From: Pseudomonas kairouanensis
Lineage (GTDB): Bacteria; Pseudomonadota; Gammaproteobacteria; Pseudomonadales; Pseudomonadaceae
Length of the DNA: 64,000 nt
Direction of reading: 5' to 3'
Assembly (NCBI RefSeq): GCF_004682055.1
Contig: NZ_QUZU01000018.1
Coordinates: forward strand, 42,283 to 106,282
Shown one piece after another: positions 8,204 to 16,840 of this stretch; position 1 is the first letter of the stretch, and each line of letters opens with the position of its first letter. Both the position numbers and the translations under genes were made by a program. The notes under the pieces were generated by a model. That model searched no databases. It was not told the DNA's origin and saw only the letters and a list, made by a program, of their open reading frames with translations.

Positions 8204-8695
8204 TCACTTCAATGCCTCTTCAAGCATTGAACTTATCGTCTGCTCACACTGAATGTTGTGCGAGCCTGCAAATAAACGGACCAAGGCAAATCCAATTTTT
8301 TCAAAAATAATCTCACTCGAGGAGACTTTTCCGTAAGCGCTGTAAAAAATCCTCAGACGGTTCAACTCAACCTGAGTACCTTCAGTCGACGCCCTTTTGA
8401 AACCGCGCATCGTGGCGCTTACGTAATGCTCGGGTATGCCTGAAAAGACCGGTTCAAACCCTGCAATCAGAAAGTCTTCATTTTTCGAAAATAAACACAT
8501 TGTCGTTCTTCGCTCGTCAACGATAACGCCATCATGCACCGCCGGCAGGGCGTGTATTCCGAGCAATCCGTATAAAACACGCGCGCCGCGAGGCAGCATG
8601 ACTTCAAGCACCAAATCATGTGTGTCAGGTGAGGTGGAACACAGGTTCCGCCATAATCTGAATTTTCCGTGCTGACCCAGGCTGCCACTTATCAT
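8204..8695 (-). CDS. Hypothetical protein in the CDI tail
   Basis: The 163-residue product starts MISGSLGQHGKF at 8695. It has mixed alpha/beta character with LVLEVMLPRGARVLYGLLGIHAL, TTMCLFSKNEDFLIAGFEP and a C-terminal helix. The stop lies 13 bp before the truncated immunity ORF, at the edge of the duplicated toxin/immunity junction segment, so its 3' end may be a recombination border. Composition is more AT-rich than the core genes. No family is recognised; an immunity role is only contextual. Confidence 0.75.
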   Translation of the reverse strand: MISGSLGQHGKFRLWRNLCSTSPDTHDLVLEVMLPRGARVLYGLLGIHALPAVHDGVIVDERRTTMCLFSKNEDFLIAGFEPVFSGIPEHYVSATMRGFKRASTEGTQVELNRLRIFYSAYGKVSSSEIIFEKIGFALVRLFAGSHNIQCEQTISSMLEEALK

Positions 8696-8728
8696 CACTG
8701 CTCACTCTAGAGCTGATTACACCAACGC

Positions 8729-9361
8729 TTATTTCCCGCTCACTTTAAAGTCATCTAACGTCTTATGTGCTTTTCGCAAAAAATCGCTGGCAAACTCATG
8801 ATCCACCTTGAGCAAAAGATTTAAAACATCATAAATTTTCCACCGATGCACATTGGGTGCCTGTGCGATCAAGCACAAATGCTCACGCAAGGCCGGAACA
8901 TACTCAAAGAACTTCTTGCCCTCAACCAGCCAGAAAAACCCGGAGATTTCAAAGGGACGACTGTTGGATAACTGAATGATCTTTTTAATCGGATCAACAA
9001 TCTCTGCTCTTGCGGCTTCTCCCGTGCCCCTGTCAGACAAACGGGTGAAGTAACCCACCAGCGCAGACAATGCCAGCTTGAACGTGTCGTCATAGCCATG
9101 CAGTCTATGAACTTCAAGCCCCTCGAAATCTTGCACAGCACCAAGTACTGCAGACAGAGACGCCAGGCCCTCTCTGAACCCCCAACTGGTCAACAACCTT
9201 GATGCAGAAAAGCTTATATTCGGGTCGTCACAACTCAATAACTCAAGGATACTTCTCACTCTACTGACCGGTATATCCTCTGGGTCTAAATCAGTAGCGT
9301 CAACCGCATATTCGGCGTGCGCGGGGACAAAGTGCAGGAGTTCGTATGCGTCTTTGTTCAT
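8729..9361 (-). CDS. Hypothetical helical (HEAT-like) protein in the CDI tail
   Basis: I chose the ATG at 9361 (MNKDAYELLHFVPAH) over an in-frame start at 9385. The 210-residue product is largely helical. It carries SRVRSILELLSCDDPNISFSASRLLTSWGF and later helix pairs resembling degenerate HEAT repeats, a scaffold used by several toxin-neutralising proteins. No signal peptide or TM segment is present. It is relatively AT-rich, in line with acquired DNA. Function is inferred only from being the second gene after the cdiA immunity gene. Confidence 0.78.
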   Translation of the reverse strand: MNKDAYELLHFVPAHAEYAVDATDLDPEDIPVSRVRSILELLSCDDPNISFSASRLLTSWGFREGLASLSAVLGAVQDFEGLEVHRLHGYDDTFKLALSALVGYFTRLSDRGTGEAARAEIVDPIKKIIQLSNSRPFEISGFFWLVEGKKFFEYVPALREHLCLIAQAPNVHRWKIYDVLNLLLKVDHEFASDFLRKAHKTLDDFKVSGK

Positions 9362-9460
9362 TCCAGCCACCTGTTCATCACACACTTGAACCTGACACTG
9401 CAGGTGTATTGCTGATGAAATATCCTTGTTCTTTATCAGAAGAAGGTTCGGTCTTATTTC

Positions 9461-10126
9461 CTAGCTTATCAGTGCTTTCACTCGCCCACCGACATCCACC
9501 AACTCATCACTGGACAGTGGGCTGTCGCTAACAATGATCAAGACGCCACCCTCGAATTCGGCAACTTTATGCACATGCCCGCTCAGGCATTCAACGATCT
9601 GCCGTGCAGTTTTCGCGAACGCGCGCACGCACAATTCCTGATCGAAATAGTTAGCCGCGTTAATACGAAAGACGCCATCGCGTCCGTTCACGTCCTTACC
9701 CGTGGCCTCACAGGCATCCACCACCACGGGCCAGTCGCTTCTGGTCACACTCCAATCATGCAACGTCGCGCGGTAGGCACCGAACGCGCTTATATAAGCG
9801 GGGAACACCCGCTCCAACAGGTCCGAATAATCGAGTTTGTTACCGGCAAACTCAATAAATAGCGTGTCATCGAACTGGGCATCGTCTTCCAAATAGGGCT
9901 GACTGCGCAGGGCATAGGTCAGTCGACCTTTAACGCCAGCAGGCAGCTGCTTATCCAACGACACTGAGACAACCAGCTCGCTTCCGATATCCGGCGCTTC
10001 AGGTGTACCGGCCAAGTCCCACGGAGCTCCCAGGCCAGACAACTGCGCAAGGAAGTTGGCGTGTTTTACGTCTATAGGTTCTGCACAATTGGGCCGGTGC
10101 CGAAACTCCAGTTTGTACTTAGTCAT
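9461..10126 (-). CDS. cdiI: Candidate immunity protein for the CdiA C-terminal toxin (CdiI)
   Basis: The ATG at 10126 shares its base with the TGA of cdiA (TGATG), so toxin and this protein are translationally coupled, the normal arrangement for a cognate immunity gene. The 221-residue product is soluble and begins MTKYKLEFRHRPNCAEPI. It includes GRLTYALRSQPYLEDDAQFDDTLFIEFAG and a C-terminal KVAEFEGGVLIIVSDSPLS. I do not recognise a named Imm family. A truncated copy of its first 47 codons lies at 8029-8190. The cognate role is an inference from position. Confidence 0.85.
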   Translation of the reverse strand: MTKYKLEFRHRPNCAEPIDVKHANFLAQLSGLGAPWDLAGTPEAPDIGSELVVSVSLDKQLPAGVKGRLTYALRSQPYLEDDAQFDDTLFIEFAGNKLDYSDLLERVFPAYISAFGAYRATLHDWSVTRSDWPVVVDACEATGKDVNGRDGVFRINAANYFDQELCVRAFAKTARQIVECLSGHVHKVAEFEGGVLIIVSDSPLSSDELVDVGGRVKALIS

Positions 10127-13100
10127 CAAGGTGCCACCCGCACAGAAATATTTCTGATGTTTTGCTCAATCAAGATATCGGTAGCTCTATCAGCGGCCTT
10201 TTGCGTTGGGAACTCGAACACTGCTTTTATACCCGGGTTCTGCTTCAAGGCACTCGATACTCGTTGAACACTTTGAATTTGTTTATCAAATGTCGTTAAC
10301 GCTGTTTTCCGATCAATAAGGGTAATACCGCCAACATCCTCTACCCCGTCAAACTTCACGAAATTGTTACCGGCAGGGTTGGGGTTGTCAAATCGTATGG
10401 CCGGCACAGCCTTTCGCTCAGAAAGGACATCTGAGAACGCACCCGTAGTACCCGCTTCGAACTTAACAAACGGCTTGCTGAAATCACCCTGAGGTTCTTG
10501 TACGAAAATCAAACCTTTATTCTCACCGTCAAGCTTGCGCGCGTCCTTGATGGTCAATACCTCGACCTTCGAAAGATCCAACCCGCCCGCTGTAGGCGCT
10601 GGCACGTCCTTCACGCCCTTGTTGACGACAGCAAGCTCCCCCGCCAACTGCCCACTGAAATACTTGCCCGCGCCGCCGAACAAAGCAGCCTGCGCAGCGG
10701 ACTTGGCCGAGCCCCATGCCAGATCGGACGTAATACTCGATTCGCCAGGAAAGGTTTCCAGGTAGAAAGAGTCCGCCACTCGGCCAGGTTCTGCCGACTT
10801 GAACGGTGCCGTGATCTGGCTCGCCGAATCCCACGCGCCGACCATTGAGGTAGTGCCCAGCGCACCCAGGCCAACCGGCAACGCACAAGTGACAACCCCG
10901 ACACAGGCAGGGGACGATACGATCATCCCGGCATAGCCGCCTACGCCGCCCACCAAACCCAGGGCCGTGTCTTTGCTTGCACCAACGACCTGCACGGCCT
11001 TGCCATGGGCATTGAGCGTGTCGTCGCTCCAATCTTTCCAGCTACGTCCGCCAAACTGGCCGGTGGCTTCAAGCAACGCGATCTCCGCGCCGTAGGTTTC
11101 ACCCCGGTCCTGGAGCCCCTTGTAGGCATCATAGTCAGGGTCGTTGGTTGGGATCGATTCGGCGCAACGCACCAACGCGCAGGCGGCGGCGTTCAGGCGA
11201 TCCGCCTGCTCAGGATGGAACTTGCGCTGCTCATCCAACGCTTCGGTTTGCGACTTGTGCAGCGCATGGTTGTACTGCGTGGCGTTTTTCGCCACCCAGC
11301 CGCCCTTTTCCAGCGAGTTCGCGTCCGCGTCTTTTTGCGTCGCGGCCGCGAGTACACCCACGATTTGGGAACTCATGGAGAGCAGGGTCTTGTCACCTTT
11401 AACCAAGGTGTTCAAATGCCCCACCACCGCTTCGTTGACACCGGCCGCCAGGGCGCCGGTTTTGAAGTCACCTCCAGTGACCTCGGCAAGCAAGCCACCC
11501 ACCATGGCATGCACGAGGATTTTCGGCGGATAGCCGTCGGTCAAACGGCCTTTGGTGTAGTCGCCCACCGCTTGGAAACTGACCGCCGCCAGGGTATTGA
11601 ACAAGGCGCTCTTGAGCGCGTCACTGGCGCTGCCACCTTGGCCCAATGCCTTGCCCACCAGCATGGACGTACCGTTCTGCAGCGTTTGACTCGCCGCGAA
11701 CTGGCCCGCGCCCGACCAGGTATTCAATGCCGGCGAGCTGATCGCCCCCGTCGCGCGGTCAGTCGTGGTGCCGGTCCAGCCATCGAAGTAAGCCGCCGTC
11801 AGACCTGCCGTCGCCCCCGCAACAACATAGCCCTTCATCGCATCCGAAGACGTGACGTCCTTGAACACCGCTCCGAGGTTGCCGCGATTATTGACCACGC
11901 TCACGCTGGCGTTGGTCGACGCACCCGCCGCCACCGCGCCTGCCACCGCGCCCACCGTACCGCCGCCGGCAGCCGCTGCGGCCATTGGCCCCACCACGGC
12001 CGCCATTACAATGGCGATGATGATCTGCGACGCCGGCCCCAGGCCCGAATTGCTGTACTTGAAGCTGTCGTGGATCTCCTTGACCTGACGCCAATCCACA
12101 TCACCGCGTTGCTGTGCGTCCTTGATCCATGCCAACTGCGGGTCGGCCTTGACCATCGCATCGATGGACTCACTGACGGTTTGCTGGTTGACCTGGTTGA
12201 TGTCGATTTTCAAACCGTCGACGGCTTTGATCGCCACGCTGCCTTCGGCAATCAGCTGGCTCTGGCGCAGGGTTTCGTCGGTATTACCCTTGCCCTTGGA
12301 GGCCACCCAGAACGCGTTGTTGTTGGTCTTCTCGTGGCTCTCCTGATGCAGGTCCTTGACCGCCTCGAAGGTAATCGCCCCACCGCTGTCCAGGGTGATG
12401 TCATTGGCGCTTTGAAGCTTGGCGAGCTGATAGGTCTGGTCGCCGCCACTCTTGAGAGTCAGGTCGCCACCGGTGGTGATTTCAGTACCCACGTTGGTGA
12501 TGCGTGTGACCTCATCACGCTGGGTCTTTTTCGAGCCCCAACCGCTGTTTTTCTTCATGTCATACAGCGTGTGCGTGCTGTTCTCGGCTGCCAGCAGGTT
12601 CATCTGCCCAGCGGTGTACAGATACGCCTCATTGCCCGCGCTGATCTTGCTCGCGATCAGCGTCGTATCACGCCCGGCCTGGCTGGTGAAATTCGCACCG
12701 GCGGTCAACACGCTGGCGACTTGGGTGGTCTGCTCATCCTCGGTCTTGATGCGTTTTTTGCCGTGTTTTTCCTTGCCTTCGACGTTGTGGATATCGCTGA
12801 CAGACGTCACGTTGAAATCGCGCCCGGCTTCGATGTTCAGGTCTTTTCCGGCGGTGGCGTTGCTGCCGATGACGGTGACGTCTTGCCCGGCCTTCATGTT
12901 GAGGTTGTTGCCCGCCGTGACAGTCGCAGCGATGTTTTTCACGTCGGTGGTGATGCTGGATTTATGCCCGCCGTCGCTGAACTCATGCTTGACGCTCGTA
13001 TCGCTGACGGCCACCAAATTGAGGTCACGGCCCGCTGTGAGGTTGACGTCATTGCCTGCTGCGAGCGCACCACGATTGATCAGGTCGCGACCGGCTTGCA

Positions 13101-16100
13101 TCGTGAGGTCTTGGCGCGCGCTGATGGTGCTGGTGCTGGCATCGGTAAGGGTGCGCATGCCGGCACCGTCACGCACTTGAATCGCGGTGCTGTCGTTGGT
13201 GATATCGCCCTCGACGGCGGCAAGATGGACCTGGGTGCCGCGAATCTCGCCGGCCATGGCATTACGGATGCTGTCCTGTGCCAACAAGCCCAGGTTGTTG
13301 CCCGCCTCGACCAAGCCGCCGTTGTAAATATTGGCGTTGCTGACGGCCGTGAGGTTGTTGCTGGCCCGCAGGGTGCCGACGTTGAGCAAGTCGCCGCCGG
13401 TGACGAGGTTGAGGTCGCGCCCCTGGATCAGACTGCTGCCACGCACGTTGCGCGATTGGGCCTGGGCCAGGTACAGCACCGGCACCAGTACGCTCTGGCC
13501 GTCGACCACACTGTTTTCCATCCACACGATGTCGTGGGTCAACGCACCCACTTGCTCGCCGGTGAGGGAGACGCCGACGCTCAGGCTCAGGGCGTCTTTG
13601 CTGGCGAGGGCGTTGTCCATCAGGTATCGGAACTGGTCGGCGTCGCTTTGCAGGTCGCTGTCGAGGAAACGCTGGCCGGTTCGCGCCAGTACGGCGTCGC
13701 GAATCAGGCGGGTTTCGTATTGCCCGTCACCCAGGCGGCGCCAAGCGGTGTCCGCGCTGTAGCCGAGCTTGCCGAGCATGTAGTCGGAGCTGAAAAAGCC
13801 CGCCGCGCTGGCGAACGCCGGGTTGGTCTCGATCAGGTAGTGGCTGGTGGGGTCGACGTTTTTGACGAACATCCCGTAATCGCCCTTGGGCAACTGGAAG
13901 TAAGGCGAGGTGGTGGGGTCGACCGCAGTGAACGCCGCGCCAGTGTCGTCGGCATGCTTGTTGAGGTTGATATCGATGCCGCCAGCAGGGATGCCGGTCT
14001 GGTCGTTGTCGAGGCTGCCAGTCAGTTGTTCTTTCTGGTTTTCCAGCAACGTGCCGTTTTGCACCTTGTTGGCGACTTTGGAGAGGTCGACGGTGCCACC
14101 GGCTTGCAGGGTGGCGCTGTAGGCGAGGCCATCGTTGACGGTCCATGCCGTGACATTGCTCTGCTCTTCGAAACGGCTATCGGAGGACCTGGCCTTGAGG
14201 GCAGCAAACTTCGCCGCATCGAACTCGCCGAGGGCATTGAAGGCCGGGATGTCCTCGTACTCCATCTGGTCCCATTCCGTGCGCGCGATCTTGCCGAGTG
14301 TGCCGAGGACGATGCTGTTTTGCCCGGTGCGAGTGCCGGCGCCCTGGTTGAGCAGGTTATTGGCGACAATGGCGAGGTTGCCGTTAGCCGCCAGCAGGCT
14401 GTAGCGGTTCTGAACGTTGTCGCCCTGGATCAACAGGTCTTTGCCCGCGAGAAGACGCGCCGGTGCCGAGTCCTTGATCGCCGATTCCAGGAGCGTCTGG
14501 TTGATATTCACCTGGCCACGCTTGAACCAGTCATGGCCGCCGCAATGCTGGCCGCAACGCCATTCCACGGTGCCGGCGGTCACGGTTTTCACCAGCTCGA
14601 ACTCGGCCTTGGCGTTCTCCACAAAGGCGGCGTTGATGCCGATAGCGCCTTCGGCTTCCACCGTACCGGACAGGTTGCTGAACACCGCCGCCTGCCCGCC
14701 GTCCTGCGCGGCAAACGTCAGGTTGCCTTGGGTGTAGACGTCGCCATAAGCGTTACTGAAACTGTTGCCGCGCAGGGTCAGGTCGCTACCGCTGAACAAC
14801 AGCGAATCGGCGCCATTGGTGATGCCTTGGGTGGCGGTGAGGTTCACCGGCCCCAGGGCGCCAAGGGTGCCGCGGTTGTTGATCTGCGCCGCTGCGATGT
14901 CCAACTGCTGGCGCGCCGTGAGGAAGCCGAGGTTGTCGAGGGTGCCGCTCAGGTTGAGCTGAGTGTTGATGGCCGCCATGCGCCCGCCATTCTGGCTGAC
15001 GTTGTTGGCCACCACCGAGAGCTTCTGCAGGGCCGACACACGACCGCTGTTGGTCATGTCGCCGCTCAGGGTGATGTCCAGGTCACCACCGCTGACCACT
15101 TCACCGCCGTTATCGAGGCGGGTGGCGTTGATGCTATTGCCCGTCGCGCCCAGGCCGCGCAATTGCCCGCCCGTGCTGTTATCCACATGGCCACCGGCAA
15201 GGGCAAAACCCTCGCTGGCTTCAACCAGGCCGCCCTGGTTGGTGAAGGTGTCGCGGGCGGTCAGGTTTAGGCGCTTGCCGCTGATCTGACCGTCGGCACT
15301 GTTATCCAGGGTATTGCCGGTGAGGGTCAGTTGCTCCTGGCCATGCAAGGCGCCGCCACGGTTGTTGATCGCGTCGGCAGTGACGGTCAGGTCGCTGGCG
15401 ACGATTTGCCCGCCACGGTTATCCACCGACACGCTATCGAGGGTGGCGACCTGGCCTTCACCGAAACGAATCAACCCGCCCATATTGACGATGGCCGGTG
15501 CGCTGATCGTCAGGTTCTGTAGGCCGTACAACCGGGCGGTCTCGCCCTGATTGGTCAGCTTGGCGGTATTCACGCTGACGGTCTTGCCCTGAATCACCGC
15601 GCCTTGGTTGGTCAGCGCCTGCGCGGCGGTGATCGCCAGGTTGCGGCTGGCCAGGAGGTTGCCACTGGTATTCACGGTTTGCGCATTCACCACCAGATCG
15701 CCGCTGGCGTTGCGGCTGTTGTCCGCCTGTACACCCGCCTCGATGACGCCCGCATTGGTGACCGTGGCCGCGTTGAGTTCAATGCGCTGGCCGGCCGCCA
15801 CGCTCTTTTGGTTGACCAGGGCTTGGGCGCTGGTCAGCTCTACATTGCGGGCGGCGTAGACCTTGTCGGTCAGCTCGATATGCTGCGCGGTGGCTTTGAT
15901 ATTCCCGGTGGTGGTGGTGGCCTGCGCCATGCTCAGGCGGCCGTTGGCGTCGAGTTGAATATCACCGCCACTGGCCGCCAGCGTGCCGTCGAGTTTCACC
16001 CCAACGCCTGCCTCTGTGCCCACCAGTTTGATCGCGCCAGCGTACATGCCGCCCAGCGCCGAGGAGTCAATGGCCAGTTCAGGTTTGGCGCTGCCGTCAT

Positions 16101-16812
16101 CGGCGCGCACAGTAGTTTTCAGGCTTTGGGCATCGACGTCGTTGCGCCCGGCGATCACCGTCAGTTCCCGCGCATTGATCTGCGCATTGATCTTGGCCGA
16201 ACGGGTGATGATCTCGAAGTGGTCGACGTTGCTGGCGTTCAAGCCTTGGCCGTCGATGGTCACAGCGCCGCCATCCACTTGGTAGTGGTCCAGGCGACCC
16301 ACCTTGTCGATAACAGGCTTGCCGGTGGTCAACGTGGCGCTTGGCGTATTGATGAACCCGCAGCCGTTGCAGGTCACGCCATAGGGGTTGGCGACGATGA
16401 CTTTGGCCGACTGCCCGGCCACTTCGGTGAAGCCGCGCAACTGGCTGGGGCTGCCGCCGTTGACTTCGTTGAGGATGACGTTGGCGGCGCCGCCCTTGAG
16501 GTTGGGGTTGCCGATGATGTAGCCGCCCAACTGCGTGTTGGTCACCGCGCCGGTGGCGTTGTTGAGGATCACGCCATTGGGGCCGACGTTGTAGTCCTTG
16601 AACTGGTTATGGGACAGCCCGCTGCCGTTGGGGGTCGCGATGTTCACCACCGGCACGCCGTTGCCCGCCTGGCCCACCGTGGTGCCTGGGGCGCTGACCA
16701 CAATGCCTTCGGCCTGGGCCAGCAGCGGCTGCCAGAACAGCGCGTTGGCCAGGATCAGCGCGATGCCACGCCGGCAGAGGGTTTTCAGGGCAACTACGGG
16801 GCGAACGTCCAT
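10126..16812 (-). CDS. cdiA: Filamentous haemagglutinin / CdiA-like contact-dependent inhibition toxin
   Basis: The 2,228-residue TpsA exoprotein starts at ATG 16812 (MDVRPVVALKTLCRRG); a longer frame to 16887 would overlap the transporter gene. A signal peptide ending about LAQA (residue 34) is followed by the TPS secretion domain with NPNL (102-105), NPYG (142-145) and the GVTCNGCGF cysteine pair. Next is a long beta-helix of haemagglutinin repeats (LTNQG, INNRG, AGRDLNLV, KAGQDVTVIG types). A DUF637/pretoxin region follows (PKILVHAMVGGLLAEVTGGDF, then WVAKNATQYNHAL) instead of a VENN motif. The last ~140 residues are the variable toxin, with FVKFDGVED, GITLIDRKTAL and a final helix-strand unit. 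LIDRK could be the (D/E)xK part of a PD-(D/E)xK nuclease core, which is inference. The toxin would be exported by the partner at 16841-18562. Confidence 0.95.
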   Translation of the reverse strand: MDVRPVVALKTLCRRGIALILANALFWQPLLAQAEGIVVSAPGTTVGQAGNGVPVVNIATPNGSGLSHNQFKDYNVGPNGVILNNATGAVTNTQLGGYIIGNPNLKGGAANVILNEVNGGSPSQLRGFTEVAGQSAKVIVANPYGVTCNGCGFINTPSATLTTGKPVIDKVGRLDHYQVDGGAVTIDGQGLNASNVDHFEIITRSAKINAQINARELTVIAGRNDVDAQSLKTTVRADDGSAKPELAIDSSALGGMYAGAIKLVGTEAGVGVKLDGTLAASGGDIQLDANGRLSMAQATTTTGNIKATAQHIELTDKVYAARNVELTSAQALVNQKSVAAGQRIELNAATVTNAGVIEAGVQADNSRNASGDLVVNAQTVNTSGNLLASRNLAITAAQALTNQGAVIQGKTVSVNTAKLTNQGETARLYGLQNLTISAPAIVNMGGLIRFGEGQVATLDSVSVDNRGGQIVASDLTVTADAINNRGGALHGQEQLTLTGNTLDNSADGQISGKRLNLTARDTFTNQGGLVEASEGFALAGGHVDNSTGGQLRGLGATGNSINATRLDNGGEVVSGGDLDITLSGDMTNSGRVSALQKLSVVANNVSQNGGRMAAINTQLNLSGTLDNLGFLTARQQLDIAAAQINNRGTLGALGPVNLTATQGITNGADSLLFSGSDLTLRGNSFSNAYGDVYTQGNLTFAAQDGGQAAVFSNLSGTVEAEGAIGINAAFVENAKAEFELVKTVTAGTVEWRCGQHCGGHDWFKRGQVNINQTLLESAIKDSAPARLLAGKDLLIQGDNVQNRYSLLAANGNLAIVANNLLNQGAGTRTGQNSIVLGTLGKIARTEWDQMEYEDIPAFNALGEFDAAKFAALKARSSDSRFEEQSNVTAWTVNDGLAYSATLQAGGTVDLSKVANKVQNGTLLENQKEQLTGSLDNDQTGIPAGGIDINLNKHADDTGAAFTAVDPTTSPYFQLPKGDYGMFVKNVDPTSHYLIETNPAFASAAGFFSSDYMLGKLGYSADTAWRRLGDGQYETRLIRDAVLARTGQRFLDSDLQSDADQFRYLMDNALASKDALSLSVGVSLTGEQVGALTHDIVWMENSVVDGQSVLVPVLYLAQAQSRNVRGSSLIQGRDLNLVTGGDLLNVGTLRASNNLTAVSNANIYNGGLVEAGNNLGLLAQDSIRNAMAGEIRGTQVHLAAVEGDITNDSTAIQVRDGAGMRTLTDASTSTISARQDLTMQAGRDLINRGALAAGNDVNLTAGRDLNLVAVSDTSVKHEFSDGGHKSSITTDVKNIAATVTAGNNLNMKAGQDVTVIGSNATAGKDLNIEAGRDFNVTSVSDIHNVEGKEKHGKKRIKTEDEQTTQVASVLTAGANFTSQAGRDTTLIASKISAGNEAYLYTAGQMNLLAAENSTHTLYDMKKNSGWGSKKTQRDEVTRITNVGTEITTGGDLTLKSGGDQTYQLAKLQSANDITLDSGGAITFEAVKDLHQESHEKTNNNAFWVASKGKGNTDETLRQSQLIAEGSVAIKAVDGLKIDINQVNQQTVSESIDAMVKADPQLAWIKDAQQRGDVDWRQVKEIHDSFKYSNSGLGPASQIIIAIVMAAVVGPMAAAAAGGGTVGAVAGAVAAGASTNASVSVVNNRGNLGAVFKDVTSSDAMKGYVVAGATAGLTAAYFDGWTGTTTDRATGAISSPALNTWSGAGQFAASQTLQNGTSMLVGKALGQGGSASDALKSALFNTLAAVSFQAVGDYTKGRLTDGYPPKILVHAMVGGLLAEVTGGDFKTGALAAGVNEAVVGHLNTLVKGDKTLLSMSSQIVGVLAAATQKDADANSLEKGGWVAKNATQYNHALHKSQTEALDEQRKFHPEQADRLNAAACALVRCAESIPTNDPDYDAYKGLQDRGETYGAEIALLEATGQFGGRSWKDWSDDTLNAHGKAVQVVGASKDTALGLVGGVGGYAGMIVSSPACVGVVTCALPVGLGALGTTSMVGAWDSASQITAPFKSAEPGRVADSFYLETFPGESSITSDLAWGSAKSAAQAALFGGAGKYFSGQLAGELAVVNKGVKDVPAPTAGGLDLSKVEVLTIKDARKLDGENKGLIFVQEPQGDFSKPFVKFEAGTTGAFSDVLSERKAVPAIRFDNPNPAGNNFVKFDGVEDVGGITLIDRKTALTTFDKQIQSVQRVSSALKQNPGIKAVFEFPTQKAADRATDILIEQNIRNISVRVAP

Positions 16813-16840
16813 ATTCAGACTCTCAAGGCGGGGCGTTGAA

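Noticed and set aside
11005..15270. Long 1,421-codon open frame on the plus strand
   Set aside because: It lies wholly antisense to the repeat region of cdiA, and its repetitive Val/Ala/His-rich translation is the mirror of the haemagglutinin repeats. No RBS or family match.
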